From VRUE01 sp036265675 (GTDB lineage: Bacteria; Actinomycetota; Thermoleophilia; Solirubrobacterales; 70-9): DNA of 64,000 nucleotides. Below are positions 41,580 through 49,551 of the stretch, piece by piece. The notes below the pieces were generated by a model. It had not been told where the DNA came from. It was given only the letters and a program-made list of their open reading frames with translations, and searched no databases. The stretch's first letter is position 1. Each line of letters begins with the position of its first letter. Location: the NCBI GenBank assembly GCA_036265675.1, contig DATAOP010000047.1, positions 1 through 64,000 of the forward strand. Reading direction: 5' to 3'. A program made the position numbers and the translations under genes.

Positions 41580-41651
41580 TGGGCGCGGCTGGGCTCGAAC
41601 CAGCGACCTCTCCCGTGTGAGGGGAGCGCTCTCCCACTGAGCTACGCGCCC
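41580..41651 (-). tRNA. tRNA-Val (anticodon CAC)
   Basis: 72 bases on the minus strand. Acceptor GGGCGCG (41651-41645) pairs with CGCGCCC (41587-41581), discriminator A at 41580. Anticodon arm CTCCC-CTCACAC-GGGAG gives CAC. D-loop and T-loop (GGTTCGAGCC) are canonical. CCA is not encoded. Confidence 0.96.
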
Positions 41652-41664
41652 GGGAGACGCCCGA

Positions 41665-42876
41665 TCATACGGCGACAGGCTCGGCCTTCGGTGCCCCGGT
41701 CTCGCCGGCGGCGACCGCCCGTTTCTGGAGGGCGGCGCCGATGAACGGGAAGATCAGGGTCGAGAGCATCGCCGCTCCAACGAGGCCGGCCGCGGTCGAA
41801 GTTTTCATGTCGCCGTCGTCGATCGCGATCGTCGTGATCGCGACGACAAGCGGCAGCTCGGTCGCGCAGTAGAAGGCGAGCGCGGCCCGTTGGCGCGCCT
41901 GGAGCACGCCGCGGTAGAGGAGGAGCGCGGGGGTGCCGCGGACGACGACGAACAGCCCGAAGAACATCAGCAGCTTTGCGACGGCGCCGACCGAGCCGAG
42001 GGCGTCGAGGTCGAACTCGATCCCGCTGGTGATGAAGAAGAAGGGGACGAAGAACCCGAAGCCGACGGCCGTGAGCTTCGACTCGAAGATCGAGAGCTCG
42101 TGACCCTTCAGGGCCGCCCTGACGATCATCCCGGCGACGAAGCCGCCGAGGAGGATGTCGAGGCCGAGCTCGCCGGCGAGTAGGACGAGGCCAAAGACGA
42201 GCACGACCGTGATCCGCACCGCCAGCTGGCTGCTCGACTCGAAGGTCCTTTCGAGCGCCGACCAGCCGCGCCAGGCGAGCCGCACCGAGGCCAGCGCGAG
42301 GAGGAGGGCGAGGGCGACGAAGGCGACCAGGATCCCGGCCTCGTGGAGGGGCTGGTTCGTCGACAGCACCAGGGTCACCAGCAGGACCGGGCCGAACTCG
42401 CCGGCGCCGCCCGCTGCCAGCAGATACGTCCCGAAACGCGTCTTCAGCTCACCGTTGTCGCGGAGAATCGGGATCAGGGTGCCGATCGCGGTCGTCGCCA
42501 TCGCCGAGCCCGTGTAGAGGGCGGAGACGATCACGCCGGCCGCCGCCAGCACCCCTGCGATCGAGTAGGCGAGGACGATCGAGAACAACCAGCCCAGCGC
42601 CCCGAGCTCCAGCGGCCGCCCCCTGATCCGGTCGAAGTCGATCTCGTAGCCGGCGAAGAAGAAGAGCATCCCGAGGCCGAGGTTGGAGAAGAAGTCGATG
42701 AATGCGTCGGAGTGCGCCAGTCCCAGCACCTGGGGCCCGACGAGGATCCCGAGCAGGAGCTCGAGGACGACGACGGGAGGCGCGAGGCGGCGGGGGACGA
42801 TCGCCACCGTCACCGCCGCCAGCGCCGCGACGACGACGATCGCGAAGAACGACCCGGAGTCGACTTCGATCTTCAT
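41665..42876 (-). CDS. CPA2-family cation:proton antiporter (Kef/NapA-like)
   Basis: 403 residues, about 12-13 helices. Typical segments are 'VVVLELLLGILVGPQVLGL', 'GLGMLFFFAGYEIDFDRIRG', the unwound-helix 'AMATTAIGTLIPILRDNGE', 'AAGGAGEFGPVLLVTLVL' and 'FFVPFFFITSGIEFDLDAL'. There is no RCK/TrkA domain, so it is a bare antiporter module exchanging Na+ or K+ for H+. The gene ends 14 bases from tRNA-Val and is transcribed in the same direction. It diverges from the lipoprotein gene at 42926. Confidence 0.9.
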   Translation of the reverse strand: MKIEVDSGSFFAIVVVAALAAVTVAIVPRRLAPPVVVLELLLGILVGPQVLGLAHSDAFIDFFSNLGLGMLFFFAGYEIDFDRIRGRPLELGALGWLFSIVLAYSIAGVLAAAGVIVSALYTGSAMATTAIGTLIPILRDNGELKTRFGTYLLAAGGAGEFGPVLLVTLVLSTNQPLHEAGILVAFVALALLLALASVRLAWRGWSALERTFESSSQLAVRITVVLVFGLVLLAGELGLDILLGGFVAGMIVRAALKGHELSIFESKLTAVGFGFFVPFFFITSGIEFDLDALGSVGAVAKLLMFFGLFVVVRGTPALLLYRGVLQARQRAALAFYCATELPLVVAITTIAIDDGDMKTSTAAGLVGAAMLSTLIFPFIGAALQKRAVAAGETGAPKAEPVAV

Positions 42877-42925
42877 CCCGCTCGATCCTATGGCCGCCTC
42901 CCGCGGATCGCGCTAACTTCGGACG

Positions 42926-43672
42926 ATGAGGCTCGTGTCGTTCCCAGGCCTCGTGCTCGTGGTCGCGGCGGCGTTCGGCAGCGGCTGCGGCGGTGGCGGG
43001 GAGAGCACCGTCGCCGCCGGAGGGCTGCCACAGGGATCGGAGCAGTCCCACGTCGCCCCGGCGGAATTCACCGTCGCGATCGACAATCCGTACTGGCCGG
43101 CGCGGCCGGGAAACCGCTGGATCTACCGCGAGAACGAAGCGGGCGGGACGGTGAAGCGGGACGTCGTCACCGTCACCGGCCGGACGAAGATGATCGCTGA
43201 CGGCGTCGAGGCCCGGGTCGTCCACGACGTCGCGACTGAGCACGGCAGGCCGGCGGAGGTGACCGACGACTGGTACGCGCAGGACTCGGCCGGCAATGTC
43301 TGGTACCTGGGCGAGCAGACCACGGAGTACAAGAACGGCAGAGCGGTCTCCAGCGAAGGGTCATGGGAGGCGGGCGTCGACGGGGCCCAGCCCGGGGTGA
43401 TCATGCCGGCCCGGCCGCGGACGGGCCAGGCCTACCGGCAGGAGTTCTACGCCGGCGAAGCGGAAGACAGCGCCCGGGTCCTCAGCACCGAAGAGCAGGT
43501 CCAGGTCCCGTTCGGTCATTTCGGCAGCGCCGTCCTGACCAAGGAGACATCGCCGCTCGAGCCGAGGGTCGTCGAGTACAAGCTCTACGCGCCGAACGTC
43601 GGCGAGGCGATGGCGATGGACGTCTCCGGCGAATCCGACCGCGAGGAGCTGATCTCCTTCACCCGTCGCTAG
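42926..43672 (+). CDS. secreted lipoprotein of unknown function
   Basis: 248 residues. Lipobox FGSGC gives Cys21, followed by Gly-rich 'GGGGES'. The mature domain starts 'FTVAIDNPYWPARPGNRWIYRE' and has repeated beta-strand segments with 'TGRTKMIADGVEARVVHDV' and 'DWYAQDSAGNVWYLGEQTTEYKNG' (parts of a known but functionally undefined actinobacterial exported family). A TAACTT box (42914-42919) lies 6 bases before ATG, indicating a leaderless message. The SRP RNA begins about 10 bases after its stop, so the SRP promoter must lie inside this gene. Confidence 0.7.
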   Translation: MRLVSFPGLVLVVAAAFGSGCGGGGESTVAAGGLPQGSEQSHVAPAEFTVAIDNPYWPARPGNRWIYRENEAGGTVKRDVVTVTGRTKMIADGVEARVVHDVATEHGRPAEVTDDWYAQDSAGNVWYLGEQTTEYKNGRAVSSEGSWEAGVDGAQPGVIMPARPRTGQAYRQEFYAGEAEDSARVLSTEEQVQVPFGHFGSAVLTKETSPLEPRVVEYKLYAPNVGEAMAMDVSGESDREELISFTRR

Positions 43673-43682
43673 GATGGGATGC

Positions 43683-43954
43683 GGACCGTGCTAGGCGGGG
43701 AATCAGCGGTGCCCTGTAACCCGCAATCCGCTCTAGCGGGGCCGAAACCCGTTCCGAGGGGCTGGCCGTCGGGGTCAGTGCGCCGGGGGCGGCATTGACG
43801 GCCGGGTCCTGCGCGACGTGGGCACGTGAATCAGGTCAGGTCCGGAAGGAAGCAGCCTTAAGCGGATGCCGCGGGTGCCGCAGGCGAGCCCGGCCCGAGC
43901 CAAACGCGGTGGACACGCCCGGTGACTTCGTCTCGAAGGCGGGACGCACGGTCC
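43683..43954 (+). ncRNA. ffs: signal recognition particle RNA, large bacterial type
   Basis: About 272 bases. Ends pair exactly: GGACCGTGC (43683-43691) with GCACGGTCC (43946-43954). Near the 5' end are the Alu-domain-like elements around GGTGCCCTGTAACC. The conserved domain-IV core GTCAGGTCCGGAAGGAAGCA, which binds Ffh, is at about 43836-43855. Total length is like B. subtilis scRNA (271 bases) rather than the short 4.5S form. It guides membrane-protein targeting. Exact ends are inferred from the terminal stem. Confidence 0.9.
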
Positions 43955-43956
43955 AT

Positions 43957-44940
43957 TTACCGCCCTCCCAGCCCTGGCCTGCCCGGAGTGGGATCGAGGA
44001 AGACCTCGGTCACGTCCGGGACCACCTCCTGCAGCCGCGAGTCGATCTCGTTTGAGAGCCGCTCCACCTGCCCGGCGTCGATGCCGTCCTCGAGGTCAAC
44101 CCGCGCGGCGACCAGCAGGGCCTTGGGGCCAAGGATCATCGTCAGCAGCTCCTCGACCTCCCGGACCTCGTCGAAGCCCTCGATCGCCTCCTCGAGCTTT
44201 TGGCGCTCCTCCGGGCGCGCCGAGGAGCCGATCAGCAGATGCTTGGCGTCGCGCGCCATCCAGACGGCGACTGCGACGAGCAGCACGCCGATCAGCACCG
44301 ACGCGACCGGGTCCCAGAGCTCGGCGCCCGTCAGCGCCTGCGTTCCGAGCCCCGCGGCCGCGAGGGCGATGCCGGCCAGAGCCGCGGTGTCCTCGAACAG
44401 CACCATCTTCACGTTCGGGTCGCGGCTGGTCCTGGCGTAGGCGATCACCGGCATCCCGGCGTCGGCGGCTTCGCTGCGAGTCTGCCGCAGTGCCCTCATC
44501 CACGAGGTCCCCTCGGCGAGGAAGGAGAGCCCGAGGACGACGAAGGGGATCAGGAACTCGGTCTCGCCGCCGGGCGGCACCAGCAGCTCATAGAGACCCC
44601 AGCCGATCGCGAACACGGCGCCCGCGAGGAACATCCCGACCGCCGCCATGAAGGTCCAGAGGAAGCGCTCCTGCCCATGGCCGAACGGCCTGCCCGGCGT
44701 CGGCTCGCGCCCGCTCAGCGCGATCGAGATCAGCAGGAATCCCTGGTTGGTGGTGTCGGCGAGGGAATGCGCCGCCTCGGCGAACATCGCGGCTGAGCCG
44801 CTGGCCAGGCCGCCGAACAGCTTCGCGGCGGCGATGACGGCGTTGGCGCTCAGCGCGATGAGGGCCGTGCGCCTGGTCTCCCCGCTCTCCCGGGCTGCGG
44901 CGAGGCTGCGCTCGCTCGTCTGTCTCGCGGTCGCCTCGAT
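43957..44940 (-). CDS. cation diffusion facilitator (CDF) transporter, start codon unclear
   Basis: About 327 residues if read from ATC 44940; the first ordinary start, ATG 44787, would cut off membrane helix 1 ('ALIALSANAVIAAAKLFGGL'). The frame is open up to a TAG ten bases before the ATC. Six helices; the metal site 'AEAAHSLADTTNQ' (HSxxD-type) is in helix 2, a second acidic/His pair is expected in helix 5 ('DPVASVLIGVLL'), and a cytoplasmic domain follows. It exports divalent metal (Zn, Fe, Mn, Co) by proton exchange. It is convergent with the SRP RNA and separate from the phasin-like operon by 57 bases. Confidence 0.85.
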   Translation of the reverse strand: MEATARQTSERSLAAARESGETRRTALIALSANAVIAAAKLFGGLASGSAAMFAEAAHSLADTTNQGFLLISIALSGREPTPGRPFGHGQERFLWTFMAAVGMFLAGAVFAIGWGLYELLVPPGGETEFLIPFVVLGLSFLAEGTSWMRALRQTRSEAADAGMPVIAYARTSRDPNVKMVLFEDTAALAGIALAAAGLGTQALTGAELWDPVASVLIGVLLVAVAVWMARDAKHLLIGSSARPEERQKLEEAIEGFDEVREVEELLTMILGPKALLVAARVDLEDGIDAGQVERLSNEIDSRLQEVVPDVTEVFLDPTPGRPGLGGR

Positions 44941-44997
44941 GACCCGCGGCTACCCCGGCCGCGAACGGACGTAACGGCGCCGTGTAGGTGACGTGGG

Positions 44998-45447
44998 CTA
45001 GTCGCCCCTTCTCTGCCCCGGCACTCGACTGGCGAGGCGGGTAACAGGGGCCACCTCGACGCGAAGAGCCTCGACGTTCACGCCGAGTCCATCCAGCGAG
45101 GGGAGAATCCGCTCCATCAGCGCGCTGAGACGGTCGATGCCCTGGTCGAGCCCGGCCATCGTCTCCGGCAGCTGATCGAGATGCCTCTGGACTTCGACGA
45201 GCACCGGCATCGCCTTTTCGATCTCCCTCAGCCTCGCGTCGATCGCGCTGGTCGTCTCGGCCACACGCTCCATGTTTCTCTCCAGCGGCGGCAGTGCCTC
45301 CGTGTCGCCGGAGATGCGCGTGAGCCGGCTCGTCATCTCATGCAGCCTCTCGGTGTGCTCCGCTATCGAGGGAATCAGGCGCAGCGCCGCTGATACGTCG
45401 CTCGGAAGGCGGCGCAGGAGACCGAATGGGGAAACGCTCTTGTTCAT
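44998..45447 (-). CDS. coiled-coil protein in the MerR/phasin-like cluster
   Basis: 149 residues. Almost entirely helical with heptad-like spacing ('HTERLHEMTSRLTRISGDTEALPPLERNMERVAETTSAIDARLREIEKAMPVLVEVQ' in overlapping parts), no membrane helix and no catalytic motif. The C-terminus becomes proline/arginine-rich. It is the last gene of a four-gene leftward run, 18 bases after the second phasin-like gene. A structural or granule-associated role is inferred only from the company it keeps. Confidence 0.65.
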   Translation of the reverse strand: MNKSVSPFGLLRRLPSDVSAALRLIPSIAEHTERLHEMTSRLTRISGDTEALPPLERNMERVAETTSAIDARLREIEKAMPVLVEVQRHLDQLPETMAGLDQGIDRLSALMERILPSLDGLGVNVEALRVEVAPVTRLASRVPGQRRGD

Positions 45448-45465
45448 GGCATGCCGCCGCCTCCG

Positions 45466-45765
45466 CTACCTGGATTCGCTCGAGCCACCGAGCGACTCGC
45501 CGGCGCTGTGCACGACGTTGCGAACGAAGTCGTACTGGGCCTTGCCGAGCCGCTCCGTCATCACCAGCGCCGAGTCGATGATCTTCTCCCGTCTGGAGGG
45601 CCCATCGGTGCGCGTCGGGAGCGCCTGGTCGGCGGACGCCATGAACTCACGTACCGCCTCGATCGCCCTGTGCTGACCAGTCTGGACCTGCGCGAGTACC
45701 TGCTCGGAGAGATCGGTCGTCTTCCTGATTCTCGACGTCTCGGGTTTCGTCTTTGTTGCGGCCAT
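45466..45765 (-). CDS. phasin-like small protein 2
   Basis: 99 residues from ATG 45765 with AAAGGA upstream. After a basic N-terminus, helices 'TTDLSEQVLAQVQTGQHRAIEAVREFM' and 'RREKIIDSALVMTERLGKAQYDFVRNVVHSA' give an amphipathic pattern like phasins, which coat polyhydroxyalkanoate granules. The second helix aligns with that of the protein encoded just upstream ('RREVIAAALEMTQRLAHSPYDLGRSLVQSA'), so the two are paralogues. No PHA synthase is in the window. Confidence 0.65.
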   Translation of the reverse strand: MAATKTKPETSRIRKTTDLSEQVLAQVQTGQHRAIEAVREFMASADQALPTRTDGPSRREKIIDSALVMTERLGKAQYDFVRNVVHSAGESLGGSSESR

Positions 45766-45776
45766 CTCGAGTCCTT

Positions 45777-46106
45777 TCAATTGTGTGGGGGTTGTTGGGA
45801 CGCGACATCGACGTCGACATTGACGTTGACCAGCACGGCGCTCTGCACGAGGCTGCGCCCGAGGTCGTAAGGCGAATGGGCCAGCCTTTGCGTCATCTCC
45901 AGGGCGGCGGCGATCACCTCCCGTCGCCTCGCCAGTCCGACCCTGTCTAGGGGTGTGACCTTGTCGACGGTGTCCACAAATTTTCGGACCGTCGCGCTCG
46001 CGGTCCGCTCGCCCGTCACGGCGAGGTTGAGCCACTGTTTCAGGACGTCATCGGACCCCCCCTGGCCGTCCCTCGCTCGATTGGTGGTGAGATCGGAAGC
46101 AGTCAA
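45777..46106 (-). CDS. phasin-like small protein 1
   Basis: 109 residues from TTG 46106, preceded by AGGAG at a 7-base distance. Helices 'DDVLKQWLNLAVTGERTASATVRKFVDTVD' and 'RREVIAAALEMTQRLAHSPYDLG' resemble phasin-like proteins, and the end has an unusual alternating Val/Asn/Asp stretch 'VLVNVNVDVDVASQQ'. It starts 4 bases after the MerR stop and is followed by its paralogue 11 bases later. Role unknown; granule or surface coating is a hypothesis. Confidence 0.65.
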   Translation of the reverse strand: MTASDLTTNRARDGQGGSDDVLKQWLNLAVTGERTASATVRKFVDTVDKVTPLDRVGLARRREVIAAALEMTQRLAHSPYDLGRSLVQSAVLVNVNVDVDVASQQPPHN

Positions 46107-46110
46107 TCTC

Positions 46111-46890
46111 CTAGCTCCTTCCTTTGCTTAGACGCTCGAGCTGTCTCCCGAAGGCCGAGTCGACCTCATCGGCCATCGTCATCTGGAAGATCGCGCCGAC
46201 CGCCCGTGAGGAGAGCGGCCGCAGTCGGTGCAGCGCCTCGCGGACCTCGGGCCATCGCTCCTCGGGATAGCCGTCCGCTTCGAAGGGCTTCCAGACGTCC
46301 TCGAGGAACAGCCGCACGAACTCATGGGCGATCGACCTGCAGCGGCCCTGTACCTTGCCGAGGACGACAAGGGTGTGGCGGAGGGGAACCCCCTCCTGGA
46401 CCACGGCCTCGGCCGCGTCGAGAAGCGACGGGAAGGGTGCCTCGTAGCGGTCCTCACCGGTGGGGACCAGGGCGCCAAACTCCGACGCCCGCTTGATCGC
46501 GGCGTCAGTGTCGTCGCCGAAGCGCTCCAGGAGTTCGTCCCGTGTGAACGTCTGTGGCTCCTCGGTCTCGAAGTCCTCCAGATCGTGCTTGAAGGAGAGC
46601 ATCTGCTCGGCGGGCCCGGGTCTTTTCTCGAGCAGGTGCTCGATCGCCCTGAGGTTGAACCCCTCTTCCTGCAGCTCTTGGATCAGCCGCAGCCGGTTGA
46701 GATGCTCGGGCCCGTAATAGCCGGTCCGGTCGCGGACCTCCGGTGGAGGGAGAAGACCGCGCGCGCGGTGCGAGCGAATGTTCCGGACCGTGATCCCGGA
46801 GCGAGCGGCGAGCTGCTCGATCGTCATGTCCGCCGGGCCGGCGCCGTCCGTTGCCACGCGGTCGCCAGGCTCTTCGGTATGTGCGGTCAT
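46111..46890 (-). CDS. MerR-family regulator of the phasin-like operon
   Basis: 259 residues. The MerR DNA-binding domain is at 22-90 ('MTIEQLAARSGITVRNIRSHRARGLLPPPEV'); the remainder is a helical domain with 'IAHEFVRLFLEDVWKPFEADGYPEERWPEVREALHRLRPLS', paralogous to that of the MerR at 9428-10189. It heads a tight run with two phasin-like genes and a coiled-coil gene. Inverted repeats of TGACG/CGTCA type lie within 50 bases upstream, so autoregulation is likely. Confidence 0.87.
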   Translation of the reverse strand: MTAHTEEPGDRVATDGAGPADMTIEQLAARSGITVRNIRSHRARGLLPPPEVRDRTGYYGPEHLNRLRLIQELQEEGFNLRAIEHLLEKRPGPAEQMLSFKHDLEDFETEEPQTFTRDELLERFGDDTDAAIKRASEFGALVPTGEDRYEAPFPSLLDAAEAVVQEGVPLRHTLVVLGKVQGRCRSIAHEFVRLFLEDVWKPFEADGYPEERWPEVREALHRLRPLSSRAVGAIFQMTMADEVDSAFGRQLERLSKGRS

Positions 46891-46912
46891 GGGTTCAACC
46901 TAGCACAATATG

Positions 46913-46950
46913 ATGTCACGGTATCTAACGTGACGTTATTTTCCGTCATG
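46913..46950. promoter_or_regulatory. overlapping inverted repeats upstream of the MerR/phasin-like operon
   Basis: GTCACG (46915-46920), 8 bases, CGTGAC (46929-46934); then TGACG (46931-46935), 8 bases, CGTCA. The middle half-site is shared, giving three evenly spaced half-sites. The region is AT-richer than its surroundings and includes a CATATT/TATTGT box on the minus strand. Confidence 0.5.
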
Positions 46951-46955
46951 TTGCT

Positions 46956-47753
46956 TCAGTCGATCAGCCGCGCCTCCATCCGGTCGACCGCGACCCGCCA
47001 CATGACGAGGGCGAAGGCGACGAGCCCGGCGAACCGGACGAGGTCGATCGGATCGAAGCCGAAGGCGCCGCCGCGGACCAGTTCGACCAGCTGGTGGAGC
47101 GGATTGAGCTGGGCGACGACCTGCACTCCCCGGGGGAGTTCGTCGATCGGGAAGAAGGCGCCGGAGACGAGGAAGAGCGGGGTCACGAACAGCGCCGTCA
47201 CGTAGTTGAACTGGTCGATCTTGGCGACGATCGCCGCCATCGCGATCCCGAACCCGGCGAACCCGAGCGCGGTTGCGAGGCAGAACAGCGGCACCAGCAG
47301 CATCCCCGGCGCGGGATCGAGGCCGAAAAGCATCGTCACCAGCAGCGGGAAGCAGCCGTAGATGCTGGCGCGCAGGCCGATCCAGAGCATCTCGGCGCTG
47401 ACCAGCTCTTCGACGTCGACCGGGGCAGCGAGGACCGCTTCGTAGGTGTTCTGGAAGCGGTGCTTGACGAAGGTCCCGAACATCGCCGGCAGCGCGCTGG
47501 AGAAGATCACCGCGGTCGCGACCATCCCGGTGCCGACGTACTGCACGTACGGGGTGCCGTTGACTTCGTCGACGAGCGTCGCCGAGAGGCCGAGGCCAAA
47601 CGCGAGCAGGTAGACGATCGGTTCGAGCAGGCTGGAGAAGGTCGTGCCCCTCCAGTAGGTCTTGAAGTTCGCCAGCTCGCGGCTCATCACCCCGGCGATC
47701 GCAGCCGGTTCGAGCCGCCGCAGCCCGACCGTCTGCGCTCGCTCCGCGCTCAC
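46956..47753 (-). CDS. ABC-2 type permease (drug/lipid exporter)
   Basis: 265 residues from GTG 47753. Six hydrophobic helices; 'YWRGTTFSSLLEPIVYLLAFGLGL' at the start and 'FFPIDELPRGVQVVAQLNPLHQLVELVRG' near the end fit the NodJ/DrrB-like ABC-2 family. It forms an exporter with the ATPase encoded upstream. The start codon is inside a 19-base direct repeat whose other copy covers the ATPase stop codon. Substrate unknown. Confidence 0.9.
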   Translation of the reverse strand: MSAERAQTVGLRRLEPAAIAGVMSRELANFKTYWRGTTFSSLLEPIVYLLAFGLGLSATLVDEVNGTPYVQYVGTGMVATAVIFSSALPAMFGTFVKHRFQNTYEAVLAAPVDVEELVSAEMLWIGLRASIYGCFPLLVTMLFGLDPAPGMLLVPLFCLATALGFAGFGIAMAAIVAKIDQFNYVTALFVTPLFLVSGAFFPIDELPRGVQVVAQLNPLHQLVELVRGGAFGFDPIDLVRFAGLVAFALVMWRVAVDRMEARLID

Positions 47754-47823
47754 TCAAATACCTCGCGCTTCGCTCGCTGCGCGAGGAGACAGATATGGAC
47801 GCTTGCTCGCTCCGCGCTCACTC
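47735..47823. repeat. direct repeats flanking an intercistronic hairpin
   Basis: GCTCGCTCCGCGCTCACTC occurs near 47737-47755 and again near 47804-47822. On the coding strand one copy covers the permease start and the other the ATPase stop. Between them is a perfect hairpin CCTCGCGC-N10-GCGCGAGG at 47761-47786. Confidence 0.7.
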
Positions 47824-48708
47824 CGCCTCCTCCCCGGTGAGGAGCACGAAGACGTCCTCGAGCGAGGCGGCGCGGCGGACGGCGTTCGAGGGGACGGCGC
47901 CGTCGGTGGCCTGCTCGGAGCCGACGATCGCGATCGCCGGGCCGGCCGGGCGGACCCTGAGGCCTGCCGCCTCGGCGCGTGCCCTGGCCGCGGCGAGCCG
48001 CTCCGGCGGGGCGTAGATTTCCGCCGTCTCACGGCCCGCGTGCTCGGCGATCAGCTCCGCCGGGCGGCCGCGGCTGATGATCATCCCCTTCGTCATCACC
48101 GCGACTTCGTCGGCGAGCCTCTCCGCCTCCTCGATGTAGTGGGTCGACATCAGGATCGTCTTCCCCTGCGTGCGGAGGCTGTCGATCAGAGTCCAGATCT
48201 GGGTCCGGATCTGGGGATCGAGACCGACGGTCGGCTCGTCGAGGAGGATAAGCTTCGGGTCGTGGACGAGGCCCCTGGCAACCAGCAGGCGCCGCCGCAT
48301 CCCGCCCGAGAGCTCGTCGACCGCGTCGCGCCGCCGGGCGGTGAGACGGGCCAGCTCGAGAGCGCGCTCGACCGCGCCGGCGACGTCGGGCACCCGGTAG
48401 AGACGCGCGTAGACCGCCAGGTTGTCCTCGACGGTGACGTCGACGTCGAGGTTGTCGAGCTGCGGGACGACCCCCATTTCGGCCCGCGCCACCTTCGACT
48501 CGGCCGGCAGCTCGTGGCCGAGGACCCGGAGGACGCCTTCGTCGGGAAGGGCCTGGCCGGTCAGCAGCCGCATCGTCGTCGACTTGCCGGCGCCGTTGGG
48601 CCCGAGCAGGCCGAGGCAGATGCCCTCCGGCACCTCGAGGTCGAGGCCGTCGACCGCGGTGATCGGCCCGAACCGCTTCACCACCCCGCGAAGCTCTATT
48701 GCCGCCAT
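47818..48708 (-). CDS. ABC exporter ATP-binding protein (DrrA/CcmA-like)
   Basis: 296 residues from ATG 48708. Walker A 'GLLGPNGAGKSTTMRLL', Q-loop 'MGVVPQLDNLDVDVTV', signature 'LSGGMRRRLLVARGL', Walker B 'LILLDEPTVGLDP', H-loop 'MSTHYIEEAERLAD'. A C-terminal extension of about 80 residues follows, as in DrrA-type proteins, ending 'LLTGEEAE'. It drives the ABC-2 permease encoded 64 bases downstream. It diverges from the acetolactate decarboxylase gene. Confidence 0.93.
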   Translation of the reverse strand: MAAIELRGVVKRFGPITAVDGLDLEVPEGICLGLLGPNGAGKSTTMRLLTGQALPDEGVLRVLGHELPAESKVARAEMGVVPQLDNLDVDVTVEDNLAVYARLYRVPDVAGAVERALELARLTARRRDAVDELSGGMRRRLLVARGLVHDPKLILLDEPTVGLDPQIRTQIWTLIDSLRTQGKTILMSTHYIEEAERLADEVAVMTKGMIISRGRPAELIAEHAGRETAEIYAPPERLAAARARAEAAGLRVRPAGPAIAIVGSEQATDGAVPSNAVRRAASLEDVFVLLTGEEAE

Positions 48709-48768
48709 TGATCTGATGCTGCCAGGTTGCGCCTCCGAGCCTTCGGGCGAGCTGGGAGACTGCCCGCC

Positions 48769-49548
48769 GTGCTCGACGAGAAGTGGATCAGGGCTCTCCA
48801 CGTGGAGACGATGCGTGAGCGCGAACTGCACGAGGAGCACGAGCCGCACGTCCTCTTCCAGGCCTCGACGATCGCCGCTCTGCTCGATGGCGCCTACGAC
48901 GGCGACCTCACCTTCGCCGAGCTCGCTGAGCACGGCGACCTCGGGCTCGGGACGCTGAACGGCCTCGACGGCGAGATGATCGCGATCGACGGACGCTTCT
49001 ATCGGGCGGCGGTCGACGGCGCGATCGCCGAGGTTGCGCCGGGTGAGCGGACCCCGTTCGCGGTGGTTACCGAGTTCACGCCGACGATCGAGGCCGCGAT
49101 CGGAGGGCCGCTCTCCCACGAGGGCCTGCTCGCGGCGATCGATGGCCTGATCCCGGAGGGGGCGTCGTCGTGCGCAATCCGCCTCGACGGCCGCTTCGAG
49201 TCGGTCCGGGCGCGCTCGGTGCCGCGCCAGCATCCTCCGTACCGGCCGCTGACCGAGGTCGTCGCCGAACAGCGCGTGTTCGAGCTCGACGACGTCAGCG
49301 GGACGATGCTCGGGTTCCGTTTCCCGAGCTACGCCGAGGGGATCGAGGTCAGCGGCTTCCACCTTCACTTCGTCGATGCCGAGCGCCGTCGCGGTGGCCA
49401 CGTCCTCGACTCGCGGGCCGCCGAGGTGACGGCCCGTCTCGACCCCTCGAACGACCTCCACATCGAGCTGCCGCCCGAGGTCGACCTCGCCAGCCCCGCG
49501 CTCGCCGCCGGCACCCACGCGGCGATCGAGCGGGTCGAGCGCGGCTGA
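48769..49548 (+). CDS. budA: alpha-acetolactate decarboxylase
   Basis: 259 residues from GTG 48769, with GGGAG upstream. It converts acetolactate to acetoin. The family blocks are clear: 'LFQASTIAALLDGAYDGDLTFAEL', 'HGDLGLGTLNGLDGEMIAIDGRFYRA' and the zinc site 'GFHLHFVDAERRRGGHVLD' with three His, plus a catalytic Arg/Glu set in 'GTMLGFRFPSY'. No acetolactate synthase or butanediol dehydrogenase lies beside it, so it may use acetolactate from valine synthesis. It is convergent with the membrane protein gene that ends at 49552. Confidence 0.92.
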   Translation: MLDEKWIRALHVETMRERELHEEHEPHVLFQASTIAALLDGAYDGDLTFAELAEHGDLGLGTLNGLDGEMIAIDGRFYRAAVDGAIAEVAPGERTPFAVVTEFTPTIEAAIGGPLSHEGLLAAIDGLIPEGASSCAIRLDGRFESVRARSVPRQHPPYRPLTEVVAEQRVFELDDVSGTMLGFRFPSYAEGIEVSGFHLHFVDAERRRGGHVLDSRAAEVTARLDPSNDLHIELPPEVDLASPALAAGTHAAIERVERG

Positions 49549-49551
49549 GCC

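Noticed and set aside
48727..48768. Upstream extension of the acetolactate decarboxylase to 48727
   Set aside because: The added residues are Arg-rich and unlike the family; GTG 48769 has a GGGAG site and gives the expected length.
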